64,000 nucleotides of DNA, taken from positions 61,963-125,962 of the forward strand of contig LNDV01000016.1 in NCBI GenBank assembly GCA_001464765.1, in the 5' to 3' direction. The stretch is from Betaproteobacteria bacterium Ga0077526 (lineage in GTDB: Bacteria > Pseudomonadota > Gammaproteobacteria > Burkholderiales > Ga0077523). Shown here piece after piece: positions 18,822 through 26,890 of this stretch (positions are counted from its first letter, which is position 1; every line of letters begins with the position of its first letter). The notes under the pieces were generated by a model. It was not told the DNA's origin. It saw only the letters and a list, made by a program, of their open reading frames with translations, and ran no database searches. The position numbers were made by a program, and so were the translations under genes.

Positions 18822-19272
18822 GACTGTCCCCGATGCCGGACCCCACGATCCGCACCCGGCCGGCCTCATGCGCCAGTTCGATCAGGAACGGCGGATGGTC
18901 CCCGACGGGCGAGAACGCCAGGCGCCCGTCGGGCCCGAGCGCATTGCCGTCCACCTGCGCGAAGGCCATGCGAATGCCGTCCGGGTAGCGGTTCGCCGGC
19001 AGGGAGCCCTCGCGCACGGGCGTCCATCCGCCGTCGCGATCCCGAACCTCGAAGCGATACCCGTCGGCCGCAAGGACCACGGAGACGGCCCGTCCGGACA
19101 ACAGCGACTCCCTGGCCGCCCCGTCGACAAGCGCGCCAAGGCGCCCTGCCTCCCGGGAGCAGCGGATGGCATCGGTGTCCACGAACGAGGGAAGCGTCAT
19201 CGCCCCCGTGACCGCGAGAATGGCGGTCACGACGAGCACTTCGGCCAGGCTGAAGCCGCGCGACAGAATCAC
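18805..19272 (-). CDS. gspH: Type II secretion system minor pseudopilin H
   Basis: GspH is a minor pseudopilin located just beneath the tip complex. The 155-residue product has the leader MILSRG and the mature start FSLAEVLVVTAILA, with Glu at position 5. The C-terminal half is beta-rich with the GIRMAFAQ and GRLAFSPVGD patterns common in GspH. It overlaps gspG by 4 bases and gspI by 17. The position between gspG and gspI is the standard order. Confidence 0.86.
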   Translation of the reverse strand: MILSRGFSLAEVLVVTAILAVTGAMTLPSFVDTDAIRCSREAGRLGALVDGAARESLLSGRAVSVVLAADGYRFEVRDRDGGWTPVREGSLPANRYPDGIRMAFAQVDGNALGPDGRLAFSPVGDHPPFLIELAHEAGRVRIVGSGIGDSHVETR

Positions 19273-19709
19273 GGCAGATCGTTCGCTGACAGGTCCGCGT
19301 CGGTGCCCGCCCCGCCCGGCTGCCCGTCCGCACCAAGGCTGAACAGGTCGAACTCACTGCGCTGGCCCGGCTGCAGATACTGATAAGGCGTGCCCCACGG
19401 GTCCCGCGGCAGCTTCTCGAGATAGCCGCCGGTCCGCCAGTTCACCGCTACCGGCTGGGTCGTCGGCCGGCGGATGAGTGCGTCCAGGCCCTGTTCCGTG
19501 CTGGGGTAACGGTGGTTGTCGAGGCGATAGAGCTTCAGCGCCTGGGAGACGGCGCCGAGGTCCTGCCGGGCTGCCACCACCCGGGCCTCGTCGGGCCGGG
19601 ACATGATCTTCGGCACCACGAGGGCGCCCAGGATCGCCAGTATCACCACGACCACCATGATCTCGATGAGGGTGAATCCCTGTTCCCGGAGGTGTTTCGG
19701 ATGCTTCAT
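19269..19709 (-). CDS. gspG: Type II secretion system major pseudopilin G
   Basis: GspG builds the pseudopilus that pushes substrates through the outer-membrane secretin. The 146-residue product has the leader MKHPKHLREQG, then FTLIEIMVVVVILAILGALVVP with Glu5. The globular domain includes YRLDNHRYPSTEQGLDAL and the DPWGTPYQY and FDLFSLGADGQ segments, the calcium-binding region of GspG. I chose the ATG at 19709 because it gives the normal leader. It is the first gene of the operon, and its upstream region is shared with the divergent Nudix gene. Confidence 0.95.
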   Translation of the reverse strand: MKHPKHLREQGFTLIEIMVVVVILAILGALVVPKIMSRPDEARVVAARQDLGAVSQALKLYRLDNHRYPSTEQGLDALIRRPTTQPVAVNWRTGGYLEKLPRDPWGTPYQYLQPGQRSEFDLFSLGADGQPGGAGTDADLSANDLP

Positions 19710-19895
19710 GGCTGCGGTCCCGCCCCGATCGGTGTCATGACCTGTGTTTTCGGCATAAGAGCCGCTCCGGTTGAGTGCGGCGACGCTGCGCCGTGCAACG
19801 CCGTGGGGCCGGGGTTGTGTCAAGATGCGGGTCACCCGGCGAAATGCCGGATGGATGCATGGGGCGCGCTTCGCGCAATTCGTGGGGCCTGGCAG

Positions 19896-20327
19896 ATGGG
19901 AACTCGTCGTTCCGCCGGAATCGTCGTCGTTCGCCGTCGCGGCGAGACCTGGCATTTCCTGCTGCTGCGGGCCTACGGTTACTGGGACTTCCCCAAGGGG
20001 GGCATCGAGTCGGGGGAAACCAGCCTGGATGCGGCCATCCGCGAGACCCGAGAGGAAACGGCCCTGACGGAACTCGAATTTCGCTGGGGGGAGGTCTGGA
20101 TCGAGACCGAGCCCTATGCCGGTGGCAAGGTCGTCCGATACCATCTCGCCGAGTGCAGTCGGGGTGATGTGCGTCTCGACCCGTCGCCCGAGACGGGCCG
20201 GCCGGAGCACCACGAGTACCGCTGGCTTCCCCTGGAGCCTGCGAAGGACCTCCTGGTACCTCGCTTGCGTAGGGTGCTTGCCTGGGCAAACGACTCGCTT
20301 TCCGGTGTCGCACCCTCAAGCCCCTGA
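19896..20327 (+). CDS. Nudix hydrolase, diadenosine-tetraphosphatase-like
   Basis: This 143-residue protein hydrolyses a nucleoside diphosphate linked to another group. The Nudix box spans residues 35-57 with Gly35, Glu41, Arg49-Glu50 and the metal-binding Glu53-Glu54 in RETREETAL; the normally conserved Gly near the end is Ala56. The preceding YWDFPKGGIESGE resembles Ap4A hydrolases (WxFPKG), the most likely activity, but other substrates are possible. I placed the start at the ATG at 19896, which precedes the first strand SAGIVVVRR; longer upstream frames enter the gspG promoter region. It is divergent from gspG. Confidence 0.82.
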   Translation: MGTRRSAGIVVVRRRGETWHFLLLRAYGYWDFPKGGIESGETSLDAAIRETREETALTELEFRWGEVWIETEPYAGGKVVRYHLAECSRGDVRLDPSPETGRPEHHEYRWLPLEPAKDLLVPRLRRVLAWANDSLSGVAPSSP

Positions 20328-20486
20328 GTCTCGATCCGGTCGGATGGATTCTCGGACTCGGCAGATCGGCCTCGGTCTGTCGAGTAATTCGGAAAAACCG
20401 TTGCTTGGGCCAGTAGTTGCGGAACTTATCCGGGCTTCGGCCGAACCAAGCGGGGTACTGTGAGCTATCCCGGTCGGAACGCCTCA

Positions 20487-20822
20487 ATGAATAACTGGAG
20501 AGGGATTTTGCGTTTGGGTGGTTTTCTGCGATTTGCCCGCTGGGTATTGTTGGCCTTCGTCCTGCTGCTGGGCGGCCTCGGCACCGATATGGTGACGATG
20601 GACCGCGCCGACGCCCAGGAAATGGACAAGGAGTTCGTATCGGCTACCCCGAGCGCGCTCGACACCTCGTCGCCTTTCGCCGCCACGGACCTCGACCCTC
20701 CGCTCACGACCTCTGCGCCTGCCGCGCAAGCTCTTTATCCCCTTGCTGCAATTCTGCGTCCGGTATCCGATCCGGGTCCGCAACGCTTTCCGGAAAGACC
20801 GCATCCTCCCCCTCGGGGCTGA
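20487..20822 (+). CDS. Hypothetical small secreted or membrane-anchored protein before the efflux cluster
   Basis: I do not recognise this product of about 111 residues. From the ATG at 20487 it has a basic start, a strong hydrophobic segment (WVLLAFVLLLGGLG), then a Ala-x-Ala-like site (ADAQE) that could be a signal-peptidase site. The rest is rich in Ala, Pro, Ser and Thr and looks unstructured, with no Cys or His clusters for metal binding. It precedes the outer-membrane factor gene of the RND cluster by 135 bases on the same strand. CzcI-type small periplasmic proteins occupy this place in czc operons, but I see no sequence resemblance to them. It may also be non-coding sequence. Confidence 0.45.
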   Translation: MNNWRGILRLGGFLRFARWVLLAFVLLLGGLGTDMVTMDRADAQEMDKEFVSATPSALDTSSPFAATDLDPPLTTSAPAAQALYPLAAILRPVSDPGPQRFPERPHPPPRG

Positions 20823-20957
20823 ATATGGCCGGCATACGGCCGTAAAAAGAAGTCGAGCATCGTCCCGACTGCGCCCACTCCATCCGGCCGGTCAGGAATC
20901 CCGGGCATTTGCCCGGACGGCTCGATGCAGTCCCCGATTTCCCCATTGGAATCATCG

Positions 20958-22214
20958 ATGAAAGCAATCGCCAAGCGATTCTTCCTGGTCGCCTTGTTGG
21001 GCACCGCCCTGCCGACGGCGCTCCGCGCCGCGGAAGTCGCGACCCTGACCCTGCCCCAGGCGCTGGAACTGGCCGAGAAAAACAGCCCACGCCTGAAGAC
21101 GGCGGCCGCAGAACTGGAACGCTCGCGAAGCGGCATCCGGACGGCATCGGCTTACCCTAACCCCGAGATCGAGGTGCTGACCGGCGGGGTTCGTGCGAGG
21201 GTGCCCGGAGTGACGTCGGGTCGGGGGGTGAGCGTCTCGATCGGACAGGCGATCGACCTGCCTTCCCATCGCGCGCCACGGATCCGCGCCGCCGAGCAAG
21301 GCGTGGAAAGTGCCCGCCTCGCCTCCATGGAAGCTCGCCTGCTGTTGCGGGCGGACGTCAAGCAGGCCTTCTACACGGTCATGCGGCGTCGGGCCGAGTA
21401 CGAACTGCTGCTCGATAACCAGAAGCTCCTCGAACAGACGCGCAATCGGATCGCCCTCAGCGTGAGCGTCGGCGAGCGGGCGAAGTTCGAGCTGGTGCGG
21501 ATCGAGGCAGAACTCGCCAACGCCACCAACCAGGCCGCAAGCGCTGGGTTGCGGGTCACCCAGGCCCTCGCGCAGTTGCGCCCGCTCATCGGCGTGGATG
21601 TGGCGCCCGACACGATCGTGACCACCGACCTCGCGGACTCCGTGGGAACGGAAAGCTTCGACGCCCTGTTTCTGCAGATGATGCAGCGCTACCCGGCCAT
21701 GAAGCGGGTGCAGGCCGAGGTCGATCGTTCGCAGAGCCGGCTCGAGGCGGAACGCGCCCTCAAGGTGCCCCGCCCCACGCTGTTCGCGGGTATCGATCGC
21801 GACCCCGAACAGGCCCGTGCGCTCATCGGAGTGGCGATCCCGCTGCCCATCTGGGACCAGCGCCAGGGCCCGGTGGGCGAGGCTGTCGCCACTTTTCAGC
21901 AGTCCATTTCGATCGCCGAACAGACCCGTCTCGAGCTGCGCAGCGATCTTGAGCTGAACCACAGCCGTCTTCTCGTGGCACGCCAGCAGATCGCCGCCTT
22001 CGAGGGAGGCCTGATTCGTCAGGCCGAGAGTGCCCTGCGGGTGGCCGAGGCCGCCTTCCGATTCGGTGAGCGGGGCTTCCTGGAAGTGCTCGACGCCCAG
22101 CGCGTGCTGCGCAGCGTCCGCGCGGACTTCCTGAACGCCCGTTTCGACAAACAATCCGCGCTCGTGGAAATCGAGCGCCTCACGGTCCGTGACCTTCCGG
22201 AGACCGCGCGATGA
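20958..22214 (+). CDS. czcC: Outer-membrane efflux protein, CzcC/TolC family
   Basis: This is the outer-membrane channel of a tripartite metal efflux pump. The 418-residue product has a signal peptide ending near LRA-AEV, then the two-fold repeated helix-strand-helix layout of TolC proteins. LTLPQALELAEKNSP opens the first repeat, and the second holds the VAEAAFRFGERGFLEVLDAQR segment typical of CzcC members. I chose the ATG at 20958 because it starts a good signal peptide; an in-frame start further upstream adds only unlikely residues. Its stop overlaps the adaptor gene start by 4 bases (ATGA), so the two are coupled. The gene symbol reflects family, not proven metal specificity. Confidence 0.88.
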   Translation: MKAIAKRFFLVALLGTALPTALRAAEVATLTLPQALELAEKNSPRLKTAAAELERSRSGIRTASAYPNPEIEVLTGGVRARVPGVTSGRGVSVSIGQAIDLPSHRAPRIRAAEQGVESARLASMEARLLLRADVKQAFYTVMRRRAEYELLLDNQKLLEQTRNRIALSVSVGERAKFELVRIEAELANATNQAASAGLRVTQALAQLRPLIGVDVAPDTIVTTDLADSVGTESFDALFLQMMQRYPAMKRVQAEVDRSQSRLEAERALKVPRPTLFAGIDRDPEQARALIGVAIPLPIWDQRQGPVGEAVATFQQSISIAEQTRLELRSDLELNHSRLLVARQQIAAFEGGLIRQAESALRVAEAAFRFGERGFLEVLDAQRVLRSVRADFLNARFDKQSALVEIERLTVRDLPETAR

Positions 22215-23392
22215 ATCGCCGCAAATCCCTGTCCACTGCAGTCCTCGCCACCCTCCTCCTCGCGCTGGGCGCCTGCGGGGACAAGTCCCAGCCGGCCAAG
22301 CCCGCCGCCCCGTCCGGCTCGTCACCGTCCCCGCAAGCCAAGGCGGTCAACGATCCGCTCAGCGTGGTCGCGGACGTCGAGACTCAGAAATGGGTCAAGA
22401 CCGCCGTTCTCGCCACCTCCGAGTACCGGGAAGTGCTCCGGGTCCCGGCGGCGGCCAGCGTCGACGAAACCCGCGTCGCGCGGATCGGCTCTTCGGTCAC
22501 CGGCCGGGTGACCGAACTCAAGGGCGTCGTGGGCCAGAACGTGACCCGTGGCGAAACGCTTGCCGTGCTGAACAGCACCGAACTCTCCAACGCGCAACTG
22601 GGCTTCCTCAAGGCCTTTTCCGCCAAGATGCTCGCCGAGCGCGCCGCGCAGCGGGCCAAGCAGCTGTTCGAGGCCGATGTCATCGGTGCCGCCGAACTGC
22701 AGCGCCGCGAAACAGAACTCTCCCAGGCCGAGGCCGAGATGAGCGCTGCCCACGATCAGCTCGTGGTGCTGGGCATGTCCGAGAAAGCCATCGCCAAGCT
22801 GGAGCAGGCCCGCACGGTGAATTCCCAGTCCGTCATCATCTCCTCCATCGCCGGCACGATCATCGAGCGGAACGTCTCGCCGGGACAGGTGGTCCAGCCG
22901 GCCGACGCGGTGTTCACGGTCGCCGACCTGTCGCGGCTCTGGATCCAGGCGGAAATCCCCGAGAAGCAGTCGGAACTGGTGAAGGTGGGTGACGTAGTGC
23001 ACGTCCAGATTCCGGCGCTTGGCAACAAGGACATCGAGGGCCGCATTGTCTTCGTGAGTTCCACCGTGAACCCCGAAACACGGACCGTGACTGCCCGCAC
23101 CGAAGTCGCGAATCCCGATCGCGCCATCCGCCCGGCCATGCTCGCGACCATGCTCATCCAGGACCGCCCCCAGCAGCGGGCTCTCCTCCCGGTGAACGCC
23201 GTCATCCGCGAAGGCAACCGCGACTACATCTTCGCGAGCAAGGGGGACAACCGCTACACGCTGACGGCGGTCTTTCTCGGACCGGAGACGAACGGCATGC
23301 GCCCCATTCTCGAAGGTCCTCCCGCCGGCATCACCGTCGTGACCGAAGGGGCCTTCCACCTGAACAACGAACGCAAACTGAACCTTCAGTGA
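22211..23392 (+). CDS. czcB: RND efflux periplasmic adaptor, CzcB family lipoprotein
   Basis: This 393-residue membrane-fusion protein links the inner permease to the outer channel. The N-terminus has a lipobox (LALGAC, with Cys22), so it is probably lipid-anchored. The barrel-sandwich halves are visible around GSSVTGRVTELKGVVGQNV and IAGTIIERNVSPGQVV, with the alpha-hairpin between them and a beta-barrel and membrane-proximal domain after. I see no His-rich metal-binding extension like that of CzcB or the Met sites of CusB, so the metal cannot be named. It overlaps the CzcC-type gene and is followed after 43 bases by the first permease. Confidence 0.88.
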   Translation: MNRRKSLSTAVLATLLLALGACGDKSQPAKPAAPSGSSPSPQAKAVNDPLSVVADVETQKWVKTAVLATSEYREVLRVPAAASVDETRVARIGSSVTGRVTELKGVVGQNVTRGETLAVLNSTELSNAQLGFLKAFSAKMLAERAAQRAKQLFEADVIGAAELQRRETELSQAEAEMSAAHDQLVVLGMSEKAIAKLEQARTVNSQSVIISSIAGTIIERNVSPGQVVQPADAVFTVADLSRLWIQAEIPEKQSELVKVGDVVHVQIPALGNKDIEGRIVFVSSTVNPETRTVTARTEVANPDRAIRPAMLATMLIQDRPQQRALLPVNAVIREGNRDYIFASKGDNRYTLTAVFLGPETNGMRPILEGPPAGITVVTEGAFHLNNERKLNLQ

Positions 23393-23435
23393 CGCCCGCG
23401 CCGCGGCGTCACACCGGATACGGATACCCACTCCC

Positions 23436-26400
23436 ATGATCGCTCAGATCATCCGGGCATCGGTGAACCAGCGACTGGTGGTCCTGGTGCTCACCCTTGC
23501 CGTCATCGCTTTCGGCATCAAGACCCTGCCTCAGGTCACGCTGGACGCCTTCCCGGACGTCACCACCGTACAGGTGCAGGTCGCCGCAGAGGCTCCCGGA
23601 CTTGGCCCCGAAGAAGTGGAGCGCTTTGTCACGGTTCCCATCGAACTGGCGCTCACGGGTATTCCCGGCGTCGAGGAGATGCGCTCCCTCAACCGCAACG
23701 GCCTGTCGCTCGTGACCGTGGTGTTCGCGGACAACGTCGACACCTATTTCGGTCGCCAGCTGGTGCTCGAGCGGCTCATTGAAGCCAGGAACAACCTCCC
23801 CGAGGGCATCGTGCCCGTTCTGGGTCCGGTATCGACAGGACTGGGCGAGATCTACCAGTACACCCTGGAGAAGCCCGCCGACGAAGGACGCGCCCTGACC
23901 GAGGCCGAACTCATGGAACGGCGCACCATCCAGGACTGGGTGGTGAGGCCGATGCTGCGGTCGATTCCGGGCGTGGCCGAGGTGAACTCGCTGGGCGGCT
24001 TCGTGCGCCAGTATCAGGTGCTCGCGAACCCGGACCGGCTCAGACACTATCGGGTAAGCGTGAAGGAGATCGTTCACCAGCTCGAGCAGAACAATGCGAA
24101 CACGGGCGGCGGCATCCTGCCCCACGGTTCCGATCAGTACCTCATCCGCGGGGTGGGCCTGGTCGAATCCGTCGACGACATCGCCCGGATCGTCGTGAAG
24201 GAAGTCAACGGCATTCCGGTGCTCATGCGCGACGTCGCGGAGATCAAGATCGGTCACGAGGTCCGGTTCGGCGCCCTGATCAAGAACGGCACTACGGAAT
24301 CCACCGGCGGCATCGTGATGATGCTGAAGGGCGGCAACGCCAAGAAGATCACCGCCGACATCAAGGCCAAGGTGGAGGCGATCAACCGCGACCGCCTCCT
24401 GCCCGGCGGGCTGCAGATCGTCCCCTTCTACGACCGGTCGTTCATCGTCGACGGTGCCATCGCGACCATGGTGGGCGTCATCACCAAGGCATTGATCCTC
24501 AAGACGCTCGTCCTGTTTCTTCTGATGGGCGAGATCCGCTCCTGCCTCATCATCAGCAACACGCTGATCGTGGCCCCGCTGATGACGTTCATCGCCATGA
24601 AGTACCTGGGCATGTCGGCGAACCTCATGTCTCTCACCGGCCTCACCATCGCGATCGGCCTCATCACCGACGGCGCGATCTGCGTGGTGGAGAACGTGTA
24701 CTCCCGGCTGGGTCACGCCAAGCCGCAGACACTGCAGGACCACCTGAGAATGGTCGTGCATGCGTCGACGGAAGTGGGCACGCCTGTGATGTTCGGCATC
24801 ATCGTCATGATTCTCGTGCTGGTGCCGCTGCTCGCGCTCGAGGGCATGGAAGGCAAGCTGTTCAAGCCGCTCGCCGTGACACTCGCCATCGGCCTCATCG
24901 CCTCCCTGGTCCTCGCCCTCACCATCACGCCGGCGCTCTGCGCGTACTTCCTGAAGGGCGGCGCAGAGGAAGATACCCTGCTGATGCGATGGATCCGCCG
25001 CCCATACACGCCGATGCTGCGCTGGGCCATCGCGCATCCGTGGAAGATCATCGCCTCCACCTTCGCCGCGCTCGTGGGGTCTCTGTGCCTGGTTCCCCTG
25101 CTCGGCAAGGCGTTCATTCCGGTCATGCAGGAAGGCGCGATCGTCCCGGGCCTGACGCGCTTCCCCAACATTTCCTTCGAGGAATCGACCAAGATCGAGG
25201 CGGAAGCCATGCGTCGAATCCGCGAGATCCCCGGCATCGCCGTCGCGATCGGACGGGCGGGACGGGGTGACTCGCCCGCCGATCCGCAGATGCCCAACGA
25301 GTCCGACCCCATCGTCAATCTCGTGGACCGCGACGCCTGGCCCGAAGGCTGGAACCAGACGAGCTTCGAGAACGCGATCCGCGACAAGCTGAAGGACCTC
25401 CCGGGTGTGTCGCTGATGATCTCCCAGCCCGTGCAGCAGCGTGTGGACGAGTTGCTCTCGGGCGTGCGGGCGCAGATCGTGGTCAAGCTGTTCGGCGAGG
25501 ACATGGGCATCCTGAAGGAAAAGGCCGAGCGCATTGCGACCGTGCTGCGAGAAGTTCAGGGGATCCAGGATCTGCGCGTGGAACAGGTGGGCGGCCAGCA
25601 CTACTACACCATCAAGATCGACCGCAACGCGATCGCACGGCATGGCATCAATGTCGCGGACGTCAATGCCATCATCGAAACCGCGCTGGCCGGCAAGACG
25701 GCAACCCATGTGTTCGAGGGGCAGCGGCGCTTCGCGGCGGTCGTGCGGTTCCCCGCGGAGTTCCGGGAGTCGGAAGAAGTCATTGGCGGCATCCTCGTCC
25801 CCGCCGCGGGCGGCGCGACCGTTCCGCTTCGCAGCATCGCGGAGATCAAGGTGGTCGACGGCCCCACCCAGATCAGCCGGGAGGACCGCGAACGCCGCAT
25901 CTTCATCGGCATCAACATCGCCGGCCGGGACCTGGGGACGTTCGTCGAGGAAGCCCAGGCGAAGATCAGCGCGAAGGTGGATCTGCCGGAAGGCTATCGC
26001 ATCGTCTGGGGCGGGCAGTACGAGAACATGCAGCGGGCCATGGGGACCCTCGCCATCATCATCCCGATCGTCATTCTCGCCGTTCTGTTCCTGCTCTTCA
26101 TTCTCTACGGATCGGTGAAGTACGCGTTGCTGGTGATCACGGTGCTTCCCCAGGCGTCGATCGGCGGCATCCTTGGCCTGTTCATCATGAATCAGTACCT
26201 GTCCGTGCCGGCATCGGTCGGGTTCATTGTGCTGTGGGGCATTTCCGTCATCAACGGTGTCGTGCTCGTGGCGCACATCTTGCACCTTCGCGCCGAAGGC
26301 AAGGACCTCGACGAATCCCTTTACGAGGGATGCCAGCATCGGCTCCGACCCGTTCTGATGACCGCGGCACTGACCAACATTGGCCTCGTGCCGATGTTGC

Positions 26401-26582
26401 TCGCCTCGGGACTCGGCTCCGAGGTGCAGCGTCCGCTCGCGGCAGTCGTTGTGTTCGGCGTGCTCACCGCCACGCTGCTCACCATGCTGTTCGTGCCCGC
26501 GCTCTACAAGATCTTCGAGACGCCGCTTCGCCGGCGCAAGGCGGCCGTTCCCGATTTACCCGCGCAGTCGGAACCTGGATGA
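23436..26582 (+). CDS. czcA: Heavy-metal efflux RND permease (CzcA/CusA family), copy 1
   Basis: This inner-membrane proton-driven pump of 1,048 residues has the full RND layout of twelve spans and two large periplasmic domains. The N-terminal LDAFPDVTTVQVQV and EAPGLGPEEVERFVTVP are signatures of the heavy-metal (HME) branch. In the fourth span the motif reads LTIAIGLITDGAICVVEN, with Asp412 and Glu419 matching the CzcA residues Asp408 and Glu415, but Ala406 where CzcA has Asp402. CusA-type pumps also have Ala there, so Co/Zn/Cd transport is not assured. Residue numbers for CzcA are from memory. It follows the adaptor by 43 bases. A second, different permease lies downstream. Confidence 0.9.
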   Translation: MIAQIIRASVNQRLVVLVLTLAVIAFGIKTLPQVTLDAFPDVTTVQVQVAAEAPGLGPEEVERFVTVPIELALTGIPGVEEMRSLNRNGLSLVTVVFADNVDTYFGRQLVLERLIEARNNLPEGIVPVLGPVSTGLGEIYQYTLEKPADEGRALTEAELMERRTIQDWVVRPMLRSIPGVAEVNSLGGFVRQYQVLANPDRLRHYRVSVKEIVHQLEQNNANTGGGILPHGSDQYLIRGVGLVESVDDIARIVVKEVNGIPVLMRDVAEIKIGHEVRFGALIKNGTTESTGGIVMMLKGGNAKKITADIKAKVEAINRDRLLPGGLQIVPFYDRSFIVDGAIATMVGVITKALILKTLVLFLLMGEIRSCLIISNTLIVAPLMTFIAMKYLGMSANLMSLTGLTIAIGLITDGAICVVENVYSRLGHAKPQTLQDHLRMVVHASTEVGTPVMFGIIVMILVLVPLLALEGMEGKLFKPLAVTLAIGLIASLVLALTITPALCAYFLKGGAEEDTLLMRWIRRPYTPMLRWAIAHPWKIIASTFAALVGSLCLVPLLGKAFIPVMQEGAIVPGLTRFPNISFEESTKIEAEAMRRIREIPGIAVAIGRAGRGDSPADPQMPNESDPIVNLVDRDAWPEGWNQTSFENAIRDKLKDLPGVSLMISQPVQQRVDELLSGVRAQIVVKLFGEDMGILKEKAERIATVLREVQGIQDLRVEQVGGQHYYTIKIDRNAIARHGINVADVNAIIETALAGKTATHVFEGQRRFAAVVRFPAEFRESEEVIGGILVPAAGGATVPLRSIAEIKVVDGPTQISREDRERRIFIGINIAGRDLGTFVEEAQAKISAKVDLPEGYRIVWGGQYENMQRAMGTLAIIIPIVILAVLFLLFILYGSVKYALLVITVLPQASIGGILGLFIMNQYLSVPASVGFIVLWGISVINGVVLVAHILHLRAEGKDLDESLYEGCQHRLRPVLMTAALTNIGLVPMLLASGLGSEVQRPLAAVVVFGVLTATLLTMLFVPALYKIFETPLRRRKAAVPDLPAQSEPG

Positions 26583-26890
26583 TCGGAGCGCCGCACTACC
26601 TGTGTGGCTTTGGTGTGAGAACGAATTGGCGGGGGGGCTGGCGTCGCTGTCCCTCCCGGATCGAACCCCGATGAACCCGCCCACGTCAACGGTTCCCGGT
26701 TCAGGCACGAGCCTTCGGAGCGATACCTCCGAGTACCCGACTTTGGCGATACAGGCCTCGTGAGCGACAATCGCCCGGCGGCCCGGACGCCGGGTTCATT
26801 CCCCTGGCGAACGTGCGCCGCGGCCGCCTTCATCCACCAGACCTTTGCCAGCCGCTCGGGGCGCAGTCCGCCTCCACAGGAAACCATCTC
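26583..26890. other. 308-base gap between the two RND permease genes
   Basis: No gene, tRNA or riboswitch is convincing here. There are short hairpins (for example CGGAG-CGATAC-CTCCG at about 26717-26732) and a GC-rich stretch before the second permease. It may hold a separate promoter for the second permease, since the rest of the cluster is tightly packed. Confidence 0.5.

Noticed and set aside
23409..26339. Very long minus-strand open frame (976 codons) opposite the first RND permease
   Set aside because: It mirrors the codon pattern of the permease, is rich in His, Asp and Arg with no domain, and the permease motifs on the other strand are unambiguous.
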